A program made the position numbers and the translations under genes. The notes beneath the pieces are model-generated. The model made no database searches and was not told where the DNA came from. It saw nothing but the letters and a program-made list of their open reading frames with translations. Source: Actinomyces sp. zg-332 (GTDB lineage Bacteria > Actinomycetota > Actinomycetes > Actinomycetales > Actinomycetaceae). From it: a DNA stretch of 64,000 bases. Shown here in pieces: positions 8,962-19,370 of this stretch (within the stretch, counting starts at the first letter, position 1; every line of letters begins with the position of its first letter). The stretch covers positions 682,001 through 746,000 of the forward strand of contig NZ_CP064951.1 in the NCBI RefSeq assembly GCF_011751945.2. Direction: 5' to 3'.

Positions 8962-9684
8962 ATGTTGTTATATAAGGTTATAAAAACTTGTGTTGGTCCA
9001 ATAGCTAAAATACTGTATAAACCATACGTTGAAGGACTGGAAAATGTTCCAGAGACAGGATCAGCAATTTTAGCATCAAACCACTTAGCTGTAATTGATT
9101 CGTTTTTCCTACCTTTAGCTCTAAAACGCGAGATAGTATTTATTGGCAAAGCTGATTACTTTAAAGGCAAAGGTATAAAAGGTAAAATTGTTGCTAAATT
9201 CATGCGTTCTGTCGGGACGATACCTGTTGATAGAAGCGGCGGAAAAGCACATTCTGCTTTACAAGCAGGATTAAAACGTATTGAAAGTGGCGAACTTTTC
9301 GGTATATATCCTGAAGGAACACGTAGCCCAGATGGAAAGTTATATAAAGGAAAAGTGGGAGTTGCTCGCTTAGCCTTGTTATCTGGAGCTAAAGTAATAC
9401 CAGTAGCTATGATAAATACTGATGTAGCACAACCTATAGGTAAAACTGTGCCTAAACGCGGTGTACCTATTGGAGTAGTATTTGGAGAACCATTAGATTT
9501 CTCACAATACGCTGGAGAAGAAAATAACAAAGAAGTTCTACGTTCTATAACAAATACGGTAATGCAAGAGCTACAAAAACTCTCAGGACAAGAATACGTG
9601 GATAGATACGCCTCAGATGTAAAAAATGAATTAGCTGAAAAAGGCTTATTCAAAGGTCCACTTCCTCCAAAATCTGGAAAATAA
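8962..9684 (+). CDS. 1-acyl-sn-glycerol-3-phosphate acyltransferase (PlsC family)
   Basis: A 240-aa lysophospholipid acyltransferase that adds the second acyl chain to lysophosphatidate in phospholipid synthesis at the inner membrane face. His41 and Asp46 in NHLAVID form the H-x4-D catalytic motif, and YPEGTRSPDG is the glycerol-phosphate binding block III. FMRSVGTIPVDR is block II. It lies in the same direction as the glucokinase and phosphofructokinase genes with short gaps, as in other Actinomycetota where a PlsC gene lies near glucokinase. Exact acyl acceptor cannot be told from sequence. Confidence 0.88.
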   Translation: MLLYKVIKTCVGPIAKILYKPYVEGLENVPETGSAILASNHLAVIDSFFLPLALKREIVFIGKADYFKGKGIKGKIVAKFMRSVGTIPVDRSGGKAHSALQAGLKRIESGELFGIYPEGTRSPDGKLYKGKVGVARLALLSGAKVIPVAMINTDVAQPIGKTVPKRGVPIGVVFGEPLDFSQYAGEENNKEVLRSITNTVMQELQKLSGQEYVDRYASDVKNELAEKGLFKGPLPPKSGK

Positions 9685-9726
9685 GTAATTCTTTAATAAC
9701 AAAATAACTTCCTCAAAGGAGATAAA

Positions 9727-10935
9727 ATGACACAAAAGCCAGTTCGCAAAGTTGCTTTTCTAACTGCTGGGGGATTTGCACCATGTTTATCATCAGCAGT
9801 TGCTTTCCTAATAAAACGTTATAACGAATTAGATCCACAAATCGAAATGATTGGGTACGAACATGGCTATCATGGATTACTAACAGGTACTAAAATTGTA
9901 ATTGATGAACGAACGAGACAAAACTGCGATATTCTACATGAATATGGGGGAAGTCCGATTGGTAACTCTAGAGTAAAACTCACTAACGTAAAGAATCTTG
10001 TTCAACGTGGGCTTATTGAAGAAGGGGAGAATCCTCTAGAAAAAGCTGCTAAACAACTTGTAGCTGATGGAGTAGATGTACTACATACAATTGGTGGAGA
10101 TGATACAAATACAACCGCAGCAGATTTAGCTGCATATTTAGCAGAAAACGACTACGATTTAACTGTTGTAGGTCTGCCTAAAACAATTGATAATGACATT
10201 ATTCCTATCCGTCAGTCTCTTGGAGCTATAACAGCTTCTCATGAAGCAGCAAAATATGCTCATAATATTATTTCAGAACATCGTTCAAATCCTAGAATGT
10301 TGATTATACACGAAATTATGGGACGTAACTGTGGGTGGCTTACTGCAGCAGCAACTAAGAAATATCATGATGATCTAAAGACCAAAAAGTGGTTACCAAG
10401 CATTGGATTATGTAAAGAACGCTACGATGTTCATGCTGTTTTTGTGCCAGAACTACATATTGATATTGAAAAAGAAGCTGCTCGTTTGAAAGCAATTATG
10501 GATGAGCAGGGCAATGTTAATATTTTCTTGTCTGAGGGTGCAGGCGTTGCTGATATTGTAAAAGAGCTGGAAAATTCTGGCGAAGAGGTACAACGTGATC
10601 CATTTGGTCATGTGATGTTGGATAAGATTAATCCTGGACAATGGTTTGCTAAACAATTCGCTAAGCTCATTGGTGCTGAAAAAGTCATGGTACAAAAATC
10701 AGGATATTTCTCACGTTCAGCAGCAGCCAGCTCTGAAGATTTACGTTTGATACAGTCTATGACAACTCTAGCTGTTGAATCAGCATTAAAGAGGGTCTCA
10801 GGGGTAGTTGGGCATGATGAAGAAAACGGCTGTTTACTAAGTGTAATTGCTTTTGATCGTATAGCTGGTGGTAAGAAATTTAATGTCCAAGAAGACTGGT
10901 TCCAAGACTTACTAAAAGAAATTGGTCAAGAATAA
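9727..10935 (+). CDS. pfp: Pyrophosphate-dependent 6-phosphofructokinase
   Basis: A 402-aa glycolytic enzyme. The phosphoryl donor site reads GGDDTN (about residues 123-128): Asp in the second position of the GGDD motif, instead of the Gly of ATP enzymes, marks PPi use. PKTIDND (about 150-156) carries the Lys typical of PPi-PFK and the catalytic Asp. The GRNCGWL motif binds the sugar phosphate. PPi-PFK is reversible and saves ATP, and is common in fermentative Actinomycetaceae and relatives. AAAGGAG precedes the ATG. The gene ends in a strong terminator. PPi preference is inferred from the motif. Confidence 0.92.
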   Translation: MTQKPVRKVAFLTAGGFAPCLSSAVAFLIKRYNELDPQIEMIGYEHGYHGLLTGTKIVIDERTRQNCDILHEYGGSPIGNSRVKLTNVKNLVQRGLIEEGENPLEKAAKQLVADGVDVLHTIGGDDTNTTAADLAAYLAENDYDLTVVGLPKTIDNDIIPIRQSLGAITASHEAAKYAHNIISEHRSNPRMLIIHEIMGRNCGWLTAAATKKYHDDLKTKKWLPSIGLCKERYDVHAVFVPELHIDIEKEAARLKAIMDEQGNVNIFLSEGAGVADIVKELENSGEEVQRDPFGHVMLDKINPGQWFAKQFAKLIGAEKVMVQKSGYFSRSAAASSEDLRLIQSMTTLAVESALKRVSGVVGHDEENGCLLSVIAFDRIAGGKKFNVQEDWFQDLLKEIGQE

Positions 10936-10960
10936 GAAATAAATAGTTACTCTTGTATAG

Positions 10961-10995
10961 TTTAGGCGTAGGAAAGTTTCCTGCGCCTAAATTTT
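10961..10995 (+). terminator. Rho-independent terminator after pfp
   Basis: A 15-bp stem with a single G:T pair (TTTAGGCGTAGGAAA at 10961-10975 with TTTCCTGCGCCTAAA at 10977-10991) is followed by TTTT. Confidence 0.88.
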
Positions 10996-11752
10996 ATGGT
11001 GCGTTTATAGTTGCAAGATACGATTTAACATGGATAAGTATATTTAGCGATTAGGTTTTTATGGAAAGATATACTAAATGTTTATTTAATTGATTATTAT
11101 GAGTTCGTAATTGAAAAGCTGAATATAAGAGTTTTATATCTAAACTTTGCTGGCTGTTTTGAAAAATTATATATTTCTGCTATGAAGTTAGTTTTTGAAA
11201 GGCATAAAATGAGTTGTCCAACAAACTGTAGGAAAATATACTCTTTTAAATCCGACAAAATGTAGTATTCTCTAGCCTTGAAAGTTGGATTTATTATTGG
11301 AATTGAAAGCTTTCTGCTCCTTTATATCGCATAGTATTGTAGTAGTATATTTCAGTAATCATACACAGTAAAAATAACTTTAGAAAATGAAATATAGTTT
11401 TATACACTGAAATTACGTTTAAGTTCTGATAAATATGCTAGCTATACACTAAAGTATAGATATTATACATGCTACGTTTTATGACATTACGCGTATTACA
11501 ATTTATATAAAAATACTAAATTGTTGAAAAACAAAAATTAATCTACAACATCTAAACTAATATATACGAAACTTGCAATAAAAAGATGTAGTATAAATAT
11601 AGTAAGAAAACTCATGTGTTAACTAAATATTACAAAAACTTTTGTATAATGTTTACTTGAGTGACTAGCATAATTTTAAATTATCTAGCTTTTTTCTTAA
11701 AATACTTTGAAATAGTAGTGACAAGCACGACTAGTAACAAAAGAGAGAAAGC
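10996..11752. other. AT-rich intergenic stretch upstream of the PASTA kinase
   Basis: About 757 bases without a credible gene on either strand. A TATAAT at 11645-11650 could be the -10 box of the kinase gene about 100 bases downstream, but no good -35 box sits at the usual distance. The only short symmetry seen is TTGT-CCA-ACAA near 11217. Nothing else was recognised. Confidence 0.4.
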
Positions 11753-13858
11753 ATGCCAGAGTTCGGCGATGAGACACGTGTAAATGTTGGTAAAACACCA
11801 TCAACACTAGGTACCGTTGACAATTTTATTGGTGCGGTAATTGAGGACCGTTTTAAGATAAAGTCACGTATTGCACGCGGTGGTATGGCAACGGTATATC
11901 GAGCAGAAGATAGAAGACTTGATCGTTTGGTTGCTGTAAAAATAATGCACCCACATCTAGCTGATTCTGCTGATTTCGTAGCACGTTTTAGGCGTGAAGC
12001 TCGCGTTGCAGCTCAACTAACTCACCCTGGTGTTGTAGCAATACATGATCAGGGAATTATTGATGGATCTGGATACTTAGTTATGGAACTAGTTGAAGGA
12101 CCTAATTTGAGGACTCAGCTAAAGCGCGAAGGCTCTTTCAACATAAAGCGTAGTTTGACGATTATTTTAGAAATTCTTCAGGCTCTATATGCTGCACATC
12201 AAACAGGACTTATACACCGAGATGTTAAACCAGAGAATGTTTTGATTACTCCTTACGGTCAAGTTAAAGTGGCTGATTTCGGTTTAGCTCGTGCTGTTTC
12301 TGAGACAACGGCTGCTACTACAAACAGTGTGCTTGGTACTGTTTCTTATATGGCGCCTGAAATTATTACAACTGGTAGTGCTGACTTGCGTACCGATATA
12401 TATGCTACTGGTGTAATGTTGTATGAACTTATAGCCGGGCATCCACCGTTGGCTGGGTCTACACCTATTCAAATAGCTTATAAGCATGTGCATGAAGGTA
12501 TTCCAAATATTTGTGATGAACTCGAATGGGTGCCAGAATCTGTTGCTAATCTTATTGCTAAATTTACAAATAGAGATTCACAGCAACGTCCTGCTGATGC
12601 GATGGTTGCTGCTCAGATGGTGCAAGAACTGCTTGATACAATACCTTCTGATTTACTTCTTAAAAGAGCTGATGTTGAGCCTTCAATTACTGAAGATGAA
12701 GACCAGGCGGATGAACAAATTGTAGAACATGACTCAGGTGCTACATCTGCTTTAACTTATCATCATGGAACTGTTGCTTTATCTATGGAAGATTCTTCCT
12801 ATGGTCCAGTGGGTGCTGTTTCATCGTCTAAAGTAGAAAGTAAAGAACAGAATAAAATTTCTTATGATCTAACTCCTACTGACGGAGTAGACACTCAAGT
12901 GCCTGTTACTACAGAGCTTGTAAGCTCTGCAAATGAGGGCACCATGGTGAAAGAAAAGAAAAAGTCTAAGCTATTGTCAAAAATAAAACCTTTGTATATA
13001 GCAGTATTTTCTGTTGTTGTAGTTGCAGGGTTTGCTACTTGGTGGTTTACGCTAGGACCGGGAGCATATATAAATATTCCTAAGGTTGAAGGTAAAACTA
13101 TCGATGAAGCTGTTAAAATGTTGAGTAACAGCAACATTAAATTTGATAAGAAGTACGTTTTCAGTGACACTATTGAGAAAGATAAAGTAGTTGGAACTAA
13201 CCCTAAAGATAAGGTTTATAAGAGTTCTAAACTAATGCTACTTATTTCTAAAGGTGTCCAACAGATAAATATTCCTAATGTGTCTGGTTTGAGCGAAAAA
13301 GAGGCTACTAAAGTTTTGCTTGCAGCTAACTTACAGCTCAATAAAGAAAGCGTAGAAGTTTGGTCTGAAGATGTAGAAAAAGGTAAGGTAGCTGGTACTG
13401 ATCCTACTGCTGATACAGTGATTCCTCATACTAAATTTGTGACAATACAGATTTCAAAGGGTCGTGAACCTATTCAAGTACCAAATGTTGTAGGAAAACA
13501 GTCGGCAGAGGCTCAAAAGATTATTTCTGATGCAGGACTCAAACCTGAAGTTTCTGAAGATTTCTCAGATAACGTAGCAAAAGGTTTGGTTATAAGCCAA
13601 AGTCCAAACGCAGATGGAACTACGATATTTAGAAATGATCCTGTAAAGATTGTTGTTTCCAAGGGACCAAGAACTGTTGCGGTTCCTAATGTATTTGGAA
13701 AATCAGTCAACGAAGCCACATCTATACTTCAACAAGCTGGTTTCAAAGTTAATATTGTAAAAGTCCTTGGTGGAGCTTTTGGAATAGTTCGCTCAACAAC
13801 TCCAGGTGGGGGAGAACAAGCACTTCCTGGTTCAACAATCACTGTTACAGTTTTGTAG
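11753..13858 (+). CDS. PASTA-domain Ser/Thr protein kinase (PknL/PknB-like)
   Basis: A 701-aa transmembrane kinase. The cytoplasmic kinase domain spans about residues 31-290: glycine loop ARGGMATVY (41-49), Lys63 in AVK, catalytic loop HRDVKPEN (155-162), DFG 175-177, and APE 201-203. A basic linker is followed by one membrane helix at about 413-431. Outside the cell lie four PASTA repeats (about 439-503, 504-572, 573-639 and 640-701), which bind muropeptides or lipid II in this family and couple wall state to phosphorylation. The position beside a polyprenyl synthetase matches pknL/idsA synteny, although mycobacterial PknL lacks PASTA repeats. A terminator follows. Confidence 0.93.
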   Translation: MPEFGDETRVNVGKTPSTLGTVDNFIGAVIEDRFKIKSRIARGGMATVYRAEDRRLDRLVAVKIMHPHLADSADFVARFRREARVAAQLTHPGVVAIHDQGIIDGSGYLVMELVEGPNLRTQLKREGSFNIKRSLTIILEILQALYAAHQTGLIHRDVKPENVLITPYGQVKVADFGLARAVSETTAATTNSVLGTVSYMAPEIITTGSADLRTDIYATGVMLYELIAGHPPLAGSTPIQIAYKHVHEGIPNICDELEWVPESVANLIAKFTNRDSQQRPADAMVAAQMVQELLDTIPSDLLLKRADVEPSITEDEDQADEQIVEHDSGATSALTYHHGTVALSMEDSSYGPVGAVSSSKVESKEQNKISYDLTPTDGVDTQVPVTTELVSSANEGTMVKEKKKSKLLSKIKPLYIAVFSVVVVAGFATWWFTLGPGAYINIPKVEGKTIDEAVKMLSNSNIKFDKKYVFSDTIEKDKVVGTNPKDKVYKSSKLMLLISKGVQQINIPNVSGLSEKEATKVLLAANLQLNKESVEVWSEDVEKGKVAGTDPTADTVIPHTKFVTIQISKGREPIQVPNVVGKQSAEAQKIISDAGLKPEVSEDFSDNVAKGLVISQSPNADGTTIFRNDPVKIVVSKGPRTVAVPNVFGKSVNEATSILQQAGFKVNIVKVLGGAFGIVRSTTPGGGEQALPGSTITVTVL

Positions 13859-13874
13859 CACGCTAACTTTTATG

Positions 13875-13915
13875 AAATGCTACTGTGAGTAAAAGGCACG
13901 GTAGCATTTTGTTTT
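13875..13915 (+). terminator. Terminator between the convergent kinase and prenyl synthetase genes
   Basis: A 12-bp stem with one G:T pair (AATGCTACTGTG at 13876-13887 with CACGGTAGCATT at 13897-13908) is followed by TTGTTTT on the plus strand. It could also act weakly on the minus strand. Confidence 0.85.
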
Positions 13916-13925
13916 AATATTTATA

Positions 13926-15047
13926 CTATCCTTCACGTTCTATTAAAGATTGCCCAAAGTCTAATAAGTACTTTTTTACTTCTTCGTTAATGTTTAAATC
14001 TTTTAGAATAGAATATCCTTTGTTGTAATAATCTTTCATTTTAGTTTCATGAATATAATATGCTCCAGAATTGACTATCTGTTTTTTGATGTTTTCAATT
14101 AATTCGGCTTGTTCTATAGGATTTTTTTCTTTCAATGTAGGTAATACTTTTATAACTTCTTTTCTATCTGCAATGCTCAAATTTTCTAGAGTAAATGCTA
14201 AAAGTAAAGTTTTCTTTTCTTCAATTAAATCAATTCCGGCTGGTTTTCCTGTTTTAGTTCGATTTCCAAATATTCCAAGCTCATCATCTTTCATCTGGAA
14301 AGCTATTCCCCATGAAACTAGTGCTTGAGTAATTTTTTCTATATTGGTATTAGAGTTGCCTGAGATTTTATTACCAAGTATAAAAGGCTTGGTAACAGTA
14401 TAATGAGCTGTTTTAGAAATTAATATATTTTTTATTATATCTTTATTTAGTAGGTAATTTTTATCAGCTTGTTGGTTGCTAGCATATAAATCGTAGTACT
14501 GTCCTATGGCTACTTCTTTAGTAATTTCTGTAAAATATTGTATAACGTTTCTATAAGTATCTAGGTTCGATATATTTATTTTTTGTATGTGTTCGAAAGA
14601 TTTTGACAGTAATAAATCTCCCAATAAAATTGCCGCATTTATTCCATATTTTTCAGCAGAAGTGTTTATAAAATTCTTTTTGTGAAAATTGGAAAAATAA
14701 ATATGAGTTGCAGGATTGGAACGTCTAGTATCAGTATTATCGATGATGTCATCGTGTATCAGCGCTGACAAATGGTATAGTTCTATAGCAGTACATAAAT
14801 GAGTTAATGAAAAATCACTTACGTAACTGTTAGAAAAACTACCATTAGTTATATTACTCATACTGCCCAGTAAACACATTTTAGGTCTTATAAATTTACC
14901 TTTTAATAAGTTATTCTTAGCTGGATACAAAAACTCTTCCAATAACTCAGAATTAGGATATGAATTTTGTACTTCCAACAAAGACTCTAATAAAAGCTCT
15001 TTAGTTGCGTTTAATCTATCTGTAATATAACTTTCTATTTGTTTCAT
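13926..15047 (-). CDS. Polyprenyl (geranylgeranyl-type) diphosphate synthase
   Basis: A 373-aa trans-prenyltransferase that condenses isopentenyl diphosphate with allylic diphosphates. The first aspartate-rich motif is HDDIIDNTDTRR (DDxxD), and the second is KDDELGIFG, a DDxxG variant usual in actinobacterial IdsA-type enzymes. GKPAGIDLIEEKKTLL is the conserved region after the second motif. It supplies prenyl chains for menaquinone, carotenoids or the undecaprenyl pathway; the product length cannot be read with confidence. It converges on the PASTA kinase gene, an arrangement also found around pknL and idsA2 in mycobacteria. Confidence 0.88.
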   Translation of the reverse strand: MKQIESYITDRLNATKELLLESLLEVQNSYPNSELLEEFLYPAKNNLLKGKFIRPKMCLLGSMSNITNGSFSNSYVSDFSLTHLCTAIELYHLSALIHDDIIDNTDTRRSNPATHIYFSNFHKKNFINTSAEKYGINAAILLGDLLLSKSFEHIQKINISNLDTYRNVIQYFTEITKEVAIGQYYDLYASNQQADKNYLLNKDIIKNILISKTAHYTVTKPFILGNKISGNSNTNIEKITQALVSWGIAFQMKDDELGIFGNRTKTGKPAGIDLIEEKKTLLLAFTLENLSIADRKEVIKVLPTLKEKNPIEQAELIENIKKQIVNSGAYYIHETKMKDYYNKGYSILKDLNINEEVKKYLLDFGQSLIEREG

Positions 15048-15117
15048 ACATTAAAGATACTATCTATTTAAACTACATGCTAACATTTATATATACTGTG
15101 ACCTAAAAGGGGTAGAT

Positions 15118-15540
15118 ATGCCAATCGTAATTAGTTACCACGGAACACCTGAGTCTAATGTTGCTTTGCATGCTGCTTACAATGCTGCTAAGACCATGGA
15201 AACTGAATTAGTAGTAGTACTAGCTGCTAAAACTTCTGAAGATGACTCTCGTACTTTAGACACTGCTCAGGATACTCTTTGGGATTTGTTAAAAACTATG
15301 TCTGTGGCATACAAAGTTATTCGAGCAAAAGCTAACGTTGAGATTGCTGATAGCGTTCTTGAAGTTGCAAGAGAAGAAGATGCAAGTTTGATTTTTATTG
15401 GTTTGGCAGGTCGACAAGGCATAAAAGGTCAGATGGTTGGTGTAAACGCTCAAAAAATATTGTTAGAGTCAATTTGTCCTGTAGTAACTGTTACTCAGCA
15501 TAGTAGTTATATTGAAGGAATGGACATTTCTCAAGAGTAA
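15118..15540 (+). CDS. Universal stress protein (UspA family)
   Basis: A 140-aa single Usp domain. It begins with the strand IVISYHGTPES and ends with the nucleotide-binding pattern G-x2-G-x9-G (in IFIGLAGRQGIKGQMVG) followed by the VNAQKILLESICPVVTV segment. In most ATP-binding Usps a Ser/Thr follows the last Gly; here it is Val-Asn, so ATP binding is less sure. AAAGGGG precedes the ATG. Typical Usp length is 140-160 residues. It lies directly upstream of the principal sigma-factor gene but has its own start region and no overlap. Confidence 0.85.
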   Translation: MPIVISYHGTPESNVALHAAYNAAKTMETELVVVLAAKTSEDDSRTLDTAQDTLWDLLKTMSVAYKVIRAKANVEIADSVLEVAREEDASLIFIGLAGRQGIKGQMVGVNAQKILLESICPVVTVTQHSSYIEGMDISQE

Positions 15541-15567
15541 AATCTAAACGCTACTTTTACTTTATTG

Positions 15568-15596
15568 TTGCAATATTTTGTATTCGACTGTATAAT
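15568..15596 (+). promoter_or_regulatory. Sigma-70-type promoter upstream of sigA
   Basis: TTGCAA (15568-15573) and TATAAT (15591-15596) are separated by exactly 17 bases. Transcription from here gives a leader of about 140 bases before the GTG start of the sigma-factor gene. This is the clearest promoter in the window. Confidence 0.75.
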
Positions 15597-15743
15597 GACG
15601 TGGTGTTTATTTTAACGCATTTCCACTGATTAAAGCAGATATAGTGATGAAATAGCATTTGATAGTAGTACTACATATATTGATCTGCAACTAGTGGTTT
15701 TAGAAAGTATTTGTAAGCTAACAAAGAAAAAATTGGTTAAACA

Positions 15744-17135
15744 GTGACAAATAAAACGACTTCTCGAACAAAAAAAACTACTAAAAAAATAGTGAATTCT
15801 AGTGAAAATGAACTAGATAGCAATCTAGTTTTAAATGATGAAGAGAAAACATCTAAAACCCCTAAAACCACAAAAGCTAAGACTGTATCTAAGAAAAAGA
15901 CTGCTAAGAATACATCTAAAGAAGAGGTAAAAGAAGCTGACCAATCTACATTGGAAGAAATCGAAGAAGATGTTTTCAAAGACGATGTCGATGAGCAACT
16001 ACCTAACGAAGATGAGATTGATTTAAACGATGAAGAAATCTTAGATCTAGATGACGAAGATTACGATTTAGATGATGAAACAGAAATAGAAGACACTGAA
16101 GAAGACTTTGAAGAAAACGAACGCGAAGAAAAAGAAGAAAAAGAAGAGAAATTTACAAACGGTTTCATTCTATCAGAACGAGATAATAGTGATGAGCCTG
16201 TACAACAAGTTACAGTAGCGGGTGCAACTGCTGATCCAGTTAAGGACTATTTAAAACAAATAGGTAAAGTTGCTCTTCTAAACGCTGATCAAGAAGTTGA
16301 ATTAGCTAAAAGAGTTGAAGCTGGCTTGTATGCTGAAGAAAAATTACGTCGCGAAAGCAGCGAAATGCCTTCAAAGCTACGCCGTGAACTCACCATGATT
16401 GTTCAGGATGGACAAAGAGCTAAAAACCATTTACTAGAAGCTAACTTGCGTCTAGTTGTTTCTCTAGCTAAACGTTATACAGGACGAGGAATGCTTTTCC
16501 TAGACCTAATTCAAGAGGGAAACCTAGGTCTAATTCGTGCTGTTGAAAAATTCGACTACGTAAAAGGGTATAAGTTCTCAACGTATGCTACTTGGTGGAT
16601 ACGTCAAGCAATTACACGTGCGATGGCTGATCAGGCTCGTACGATTCGTATACCAGTACATATGGTTGAAGTTATCAACAAACTTGCTCGAGTTCAAAGA
16701 CAAATGCTACAGGATTTAGGTCGTGAACCTACACCTGAGGAACTAGCTGAAGAACTAGATATGACACCTGAAAAGGTAGTTGAAGTACAAAAGTATGGGC
16801 GTGAACCAATTTCTCTACACACTCCACTGGGTGAAGATGGAGATAGTGAATTTGGTGACTTGATTGAGGATTCAGAGGCTGTAGTTCCAGCTGATGCAGT
16901 TTCTTTCAAATTATTGCAAGAACAGTTACACCGTGTTTTGGATACCTTATCAGAACGTGAAGCAGGCGTAGTTATGATGCGTTTTGGTCTAAACGATGGA
17001 CAACCTAAGACTTTGGACGAAATTGGTAAAGTCTACGGTGTTACACGTGAACGTATCCGTCAGATTGAGTCAAAGACTATGTCTAAACTACGTCACCCAT
17101 CAAGATCTCAAGTTTTGCGTGATTACTTAGAATAG
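15744..17135 (+). CDS. sigA: Principal RNA polymerase sigma factor (SigA/RpoD)
   Basis: A 463-aa group 1 sigma factor that gives RNA polymerase its promoter recognition. The N-terminal ~140 residues are Lys-rich, then extremely acidic (region 1.1-like extension, common in actinobacteria). Region 1.2 starts at [11 protein letters not shown]. Region 2 includes [19 protein letters not shown] and [13 protein letters not shown], which contact the -10 box. Region 4 ends the protein with [15 protein letters not shown], the -35 binding helix-turn-helix. The start codon is GTG with only a weak Shine-Dalgarno site. The parE gene starts 9 bases after the stop codon, so the two form an operon. Confidence 0.95.
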   Translation: MTNKTTSRTKKTTKKIVNSSENELDSNLVLNDEEKTSKTPKTTKAKTVSKKKTAKNTSKEEVKEADQSTLEEIEEDVFKDDVDEQLPNEDEIDLNDEEILDLDDEDYDLDDETEIEDTEEDFEENEREEKEEKEEKFTNGFILSERDNSDEPVQQVTVAGATADPVKDYLKQIGKVALLNADQEVELAKRVEAGLYAEEKLRRESSEMPSKLRRELTMIVQDGQRAKNHLLEANLRLVVSLAKRYTGRGMLFLDLIQEGNLGLIRAVEKFDYVKGYKFSTYATWWIRQAITRAMADQARTIRIPVHMVEVINKLARVQRQMLQDLGREPTPEELAEELDMTPEKVVEVQKYGREPISLHTPLGEDGDSEFGDLIEDSEAVVPADAVSFKLLQEQLHRVLDTLSEREAGVVMMRFGLNDGQPKTLDEIGKVYGVTRERIRQIESKTMSKLRHPSRSQVLRDYLE

Positions 17136-17143
17136 GAATAAAA

Positions 17144-19246
17144 ATGACCGATAAGCCTTCAGACTACTCAGCTAGACACTTACAGATTCTTGAAGGTTTA
17201 GAAGCTGTACGCAAAAGACCAGGAATGTATATTGGTTCCACAGATCAGCGTGGACTTATGCATTGCTTATGGGAAATTATTGATAATGCAGTTGATGAAG
17301 CCTTAGAAGGATATTGTAAGAATATACTAGTTACTCTGCATAAAGATCGTTCAGTAACTGTTGAAGACGACGGGCGTGGAATACCTATTGATATAGTTCC
17401 ACAAGTTGGACTAACAGGTGTTGAAGTAGTATTCACTAAATTGCACGCAGGTGGTAAGTTTGGTGGAGGTACTTACGCTTCTTCCGGTGGTTTGCATGGC
17501 GTTGGTGCGTCTGTAGTAAATGCTTTGTCTACACGTTTAAACGTTGAAGTAGACAGGGGCGGAAAAACTTATGCTATGGCTTTTTGTAGGGGAGAGTCTG
17601 GAATATTTGACGATTCAAAAGGAATTTTGGCAAATAATCCATTTACACCTTTCATCGATGAAAGTGAACTTAATGTTGTAGGTAAAACCCCACGTAAAAA
17701 AACTGGTACTAGAATACGTTTTTGGGCAGATACTCAAATTTTTCCTGAAAATATAGATTTCTCTTACGAAGATTTGCTGGCTAGGGCCAGACAAACAACT
17801 TTCCTTATTCCTGGTTTATGTATATCTGTAGTTGATGATAGAAAAGAAGAACAACAAAGCGAATCGTTTAAATACGATGGTGGTGTTGTAGACTTTGTAG
17901 ACTTTTTGAGTCACGACGGTCCAATCACAGATATCTGGAAAATTGAAGGTAACGGCACATATACTGAAACTGTTCAGCAACTAGATAAAAAAGGACATTT
18001 ACAACCAGTAGAAGTTGAAAGAAACTGTGAAGTAGAATGTGCTTTAAGATGGACTAAAGGTTATGACACAGATATAAAGTCTTTTGTAAACATTATTGCA
18101 ACGCCTAAAGGTGGCTCACATTTAACAGGATTTGAACTAGCTTTAACAAAGCACTTTAGAACATATATTGAAAAGAATGCTCGTAAATTCAAAGTAAGTC
18201 CTAAAGATCCTAAAATTGAAAAAGACGATGTGCTAGCAGGAATGGTAGCTGTTGTTACAGTTCGTATACCTGAGCCACAGTTTGAAGGACAAACTAAAGA
18301 AATATTAGGTACTCCTCAGGCTAGATCTGTTGTAAATAGTGTTGTAACTAGCTTTTTAAAAGAAAAATTTGCATCTAAATCTCGTGATGATAAACAACAA
18401 ATTTCTGTTTTGGCTGAAAAAGTTGTTGGAGAGATGAAAGCTAGAGTCAGCGCTAGAATAAATAAAGAAATAACTAGGCGTAAAACAGCTCTTGAAACTT
18501 CTACTTTACCAGCAAAACTGGCTGATTGCTCTTCAAAGGATGTTAGTACATCTGAACTGTTTATTGTCGAAGGAGACTCAGCACTAGGTACTGCGAAGTC
18601 AGCAAGATCTTCCAAATTCCAAGCATTACTGCCTATACGAGGAAAAATATTGAATGTTCAGAAAGCCTCGATTAGTGATATGCTTTCAAACGCAGAATGT
18701 GCTTCTATTATACAAGTAATCGGAGCTGGTTCAGGGCGTTCATTTGAGATTGAAAACGCTAGATATGGAAAAGTCATTTTGATGACAGATGCTGATGTTG
18801 ATGGAGCTCATATTCGAACGCTACTTTTGACTTTATTTTTCCGCTATATGCGTCCAATGATTGAGCAGGGAAGAGTCTATGCTGCTGTTCCTCCTTTACA
18901 TAGAGTAGAAATAATGGCTTCTGGTCGTAAGAAAAAAGAAATCGTTTACACTTATTCTGAAGAAGAACTACATGCTGTATTGGCAAAGCTGAAAAAGAGT
19001 GGACGTAAGTACAAAGAACCTATTCAGCGATACAAAGGTTTAGGTGAAATGGATGCCGATCAGCTTGCTGAGACAACTATGGATCCAGCTCTTAGAACAC
19101 TTCGTAGGATTACCATTGCTGATGAAGAGCAAGTTCGTAAAGCTGAAGAAGTGTTTGAGCTGCTTATGGGAACTACCGTTGCTCCACGTAAAGATTTTAT
19201 TGTAGATAATTCACATAAGTTTGATCGTAATAAAATTGATGCATAG
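17144..19246 (+). CDS. parE: DNA topoisomerase IV subunit B (ParE)
   Basis: A 700-aa type IIA topoisomerase ATPase subunit. The GHKL ATPase domain has ENAVDEA-type DNAVDEALEG and DDGRGIP near residues 45-90. GGLHGVGASVVNA is the ATP lid. The TOPRIM domain has EGDSA (about 476) and DADVDGAH (about 548), which hold the catalytic Mg2+. YKGLGEMDADQL is the C-terminal conserved block. With ParC it separates linked daughter chromosomes. GyrB is the alternative; the 700-residue length, location behind sigA and the nearby parC-type gene favour ParE. Confidence 0.9.
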   Translation: MTDKPSDYSARHLQILEGLEAVRKRPGMYIGSTDQRGLMHCLWEIIDNAVDEALEGYCKNILVTLHKDRSVTVEDDGRGIPIDIVPQVGLTGVEVVFTKLHAGGKFGGGTYASSGGLHGVGASVVNALSTRLNVEVDRGGKTYAMAFCRGESGIFDDSKGILANNPFTPFIDESELNVVGKTPRKKTGTRIRFWADTQIFPENIDFSYEDLLARARQTTFLIPGLCISVVDDRKEEQQSESFKYDGGVVDFVDFLSHDGPITDIWKIEGNGTYTETVQQLDKKGHLQPVEVERNCEVECALRWTKGYDTDIKSFVNIIATPKGGSHLTGFELALTKHFRTYIEKNARKFKVSPKDPKIEKDDVLAGMVAVVTVRIPEPQFEGQTKEILGTPQARSVVNSVVTSFLKEKFASKSRDDKQQISVLAEKVVGEMKARVSARINKEITRRKTALETSTLPAKLADCSSKDVSTSELFIVEGDSALGTAKSARSSKFQALLPIRGKILNVQKASISDMLSNAECASIIQVIGAGSGRSFEIENARYGKVILMTDADVDGAHIRTLLLTLFFRYMRPMIEQGRVYAAVPPLHRVEIMASGRKKKEIVYTYSEEELHAVLAKLKKSGRKYKEPIQRYKGLGEMDADQLAETTMDPALRTLRRITIADEEQVRKAEEVFELLMGTTVAPRKDFIVDNSHKFDRNKIDA

Positions 19247-19370
19247 TTGTGGATATTGCAATCAAAGTGAAATAAAATAAGTAGCTTTAAAGTATGAAAC
19301 CTCATATTAACTATCTAATTTGCTTAGTGTAAACTTGGTAGTGAGAGTCTAAGTAAAAATGGAGTGTTAT

